Shown: positions 43,796-44,287 of the stretch, piece after piece | Layout of the letters: each line of letters opens with the position of its first letter | Numbering within the stretch: position 1 is the first letter of the stretch | Assembly: GCA_021151485.1 (NCBI GenBank) | Contig: JAGKXB010000018.1 | Location: forward strand, 1 to 44,287 | Direction: 5' to 3' | Source: Oxalobacteraceae bacterium | GTDB lineage: Bacteria; Pseudomonadota; Gammaproteobacteria; Burkholderiales; Burkholderiaceae_D | DNA: 44,287 bases | Position numbers and translations under genes: made by a program | Notes under the pieces: model-generated | Seen by the model: the letters and a program-made list of their open reading frames with translations, nothing else | The model's database searches: none | What the model was told of the DNA's origin: nothing

Positions 43796-44287
43796 ATAGA
43801 CATACGAATTGGGCTGGTTGCGGCTTCGATGGCACCCAAGTGGTTGGGATGAAGGTAAGCGATGTGTTCGTCATCGTTCAACCAGGTATGGAATGCTGTG
43901 ACGATGTCGTGGGCGATTTGTTCCGGCAGGGATAGTGGTTGATTTTGCAAATCCGCGCCCCGTGGCGTATCAATGACGGCGATGGGTTGATCGACTAGGT
44001 AAATGTACTGGCGTGTGAGTTTGCCATTGCTGTCTACTTCCGCTACTAGCTTGCTGTCTTCGTAAAGATAGTTCGTTGTGTGTTTATTGCTACCGAGTTG
44101 TTTGCTGATGCGCTCGCCTCGGTGGTTGTATTGATAGCTGGCAACGAGCTGCTGGTTTTGTTTGACTTGGGTGAGTTGGCCTAGGGCATTCCAGGCGTAG
44201 TCTCGCTGGCCGATTGTTTTGGGTTGGCCAGTGGCATCGTATTGCGCTTGGTTGACGTTGCGATTGCTGCCAGCTTGGTACGTTGTT
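43753..44287 (-). pseudogene. Rhs-family protein, 3' part, core broken near the end
   Basis: Open from the window edge (5' end missing), with YD-type repeats: RDYAWNALGQLTQVKQNQQL, SYQYNHRGERISKQL, YLYEDSKLVAEVDSNGKLTRQYIY. It then reads AYLHPNHLGAIEAAT, the conserved Rhs core block. After that the frame goes wrong and stops at 43753, while the other frame continues as NQPNSYVYVRNNPLKYIDPSG. The usual core segment between these two blocks is missing, apparently a deletion of about 60 codons with a frame change near 43816-43819. Confidence 0.85.

Overview
The window looks like a chromosomal segment of a betaproteobacterium, probably Burkholderiales and perhaps Oxalobacteraceae-like. This is inferred from protein families and gene order (ubiE/Tim44-like/ubiJ/ubiB; fmdB/DUF502/aspS/nudB/clsB; a kdp operon with an extra micro-ORF) and from a moderate GC content. 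No rRNA, tRNA or CRISPR array was recognised.

Region 1 (1-8,720): a minus-strand kdp operon for high-affinity K+ uptake, in the order micro-ORF, kdpF, kdpA, kdpB, kdpC, kdpD, kdpE. Upstream of it lie four helically phased TGTAAA motifs that are good candidates for the KdpE operator. Region 2 (8,722-17,859): plus-strand housekeeping genes for ubiquinone synthesis (ubiE, ubiJ, ubiB) with a Tim44-like membrane protein, then fmdB, DUF502, aspS, nudB and a clsB-type phospholipase D. Region 3 (17,965-23,605): a fatty-acid beta-oxidation set (acyl-CoA dehydrogenase, a two-domain hydroxyacyl-CoA dehydrogenase/enoyl-CoA hydratase, and a thiolase), convergent with a Spy/CpxP-like periplasmic protein.

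Region 4 (24,435-40,526) is the most interesting. A minus-strand, tightly packed gene set encodes a CHASE2 class III adenylate cyclase, a TPR/outer-membrane-barrel protein, a Crp-family regulator, a coiled-coil methyltransferase and two tandem double-domain glycosyltransferases. Divergent from it are a FecR-domain protein, a 1,111-residue cysteine-free DUF4214/RTX-like surface-layer candidate and a small DUF6447-like protein. Perfect Crp-type palindromes (TGTGA-N6-TCACA) lie exactly in the cyclase/fecR divergent region and just upstream of a TATAAT box ahead of the surface-protein gene. The local Crp protein keeps the recognition-helix and cAMP-pocket residues of enterobacterial CRP. I propose a self-contained cAMP-controlled envelope or surface-layer module in which the second messenger, its receptor, the glycan enzymes and the coat protein are encoded together.

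Region 5 (40,544-44,287): an IS481-family element inserted into the signal-peptide region of a duplicated immunity-lipoprotein gene. Next to it are the remnant of a duplicated effector tail, an intact DUF2235 (Tle1-like) effector tip with its overlapping lipoprotein gene, and the 3' part of an Rhs gene whose core seems to have lost about 60 codons and shifted frame.

Three interspersed palindromic repeat families are scattered between genes, mostly just after stop codons: family I (about 98 bp, five copies including one short one), family II (about 82 bp, three copies), and an exact 30-bp palindrome present twice in opposite orientation.
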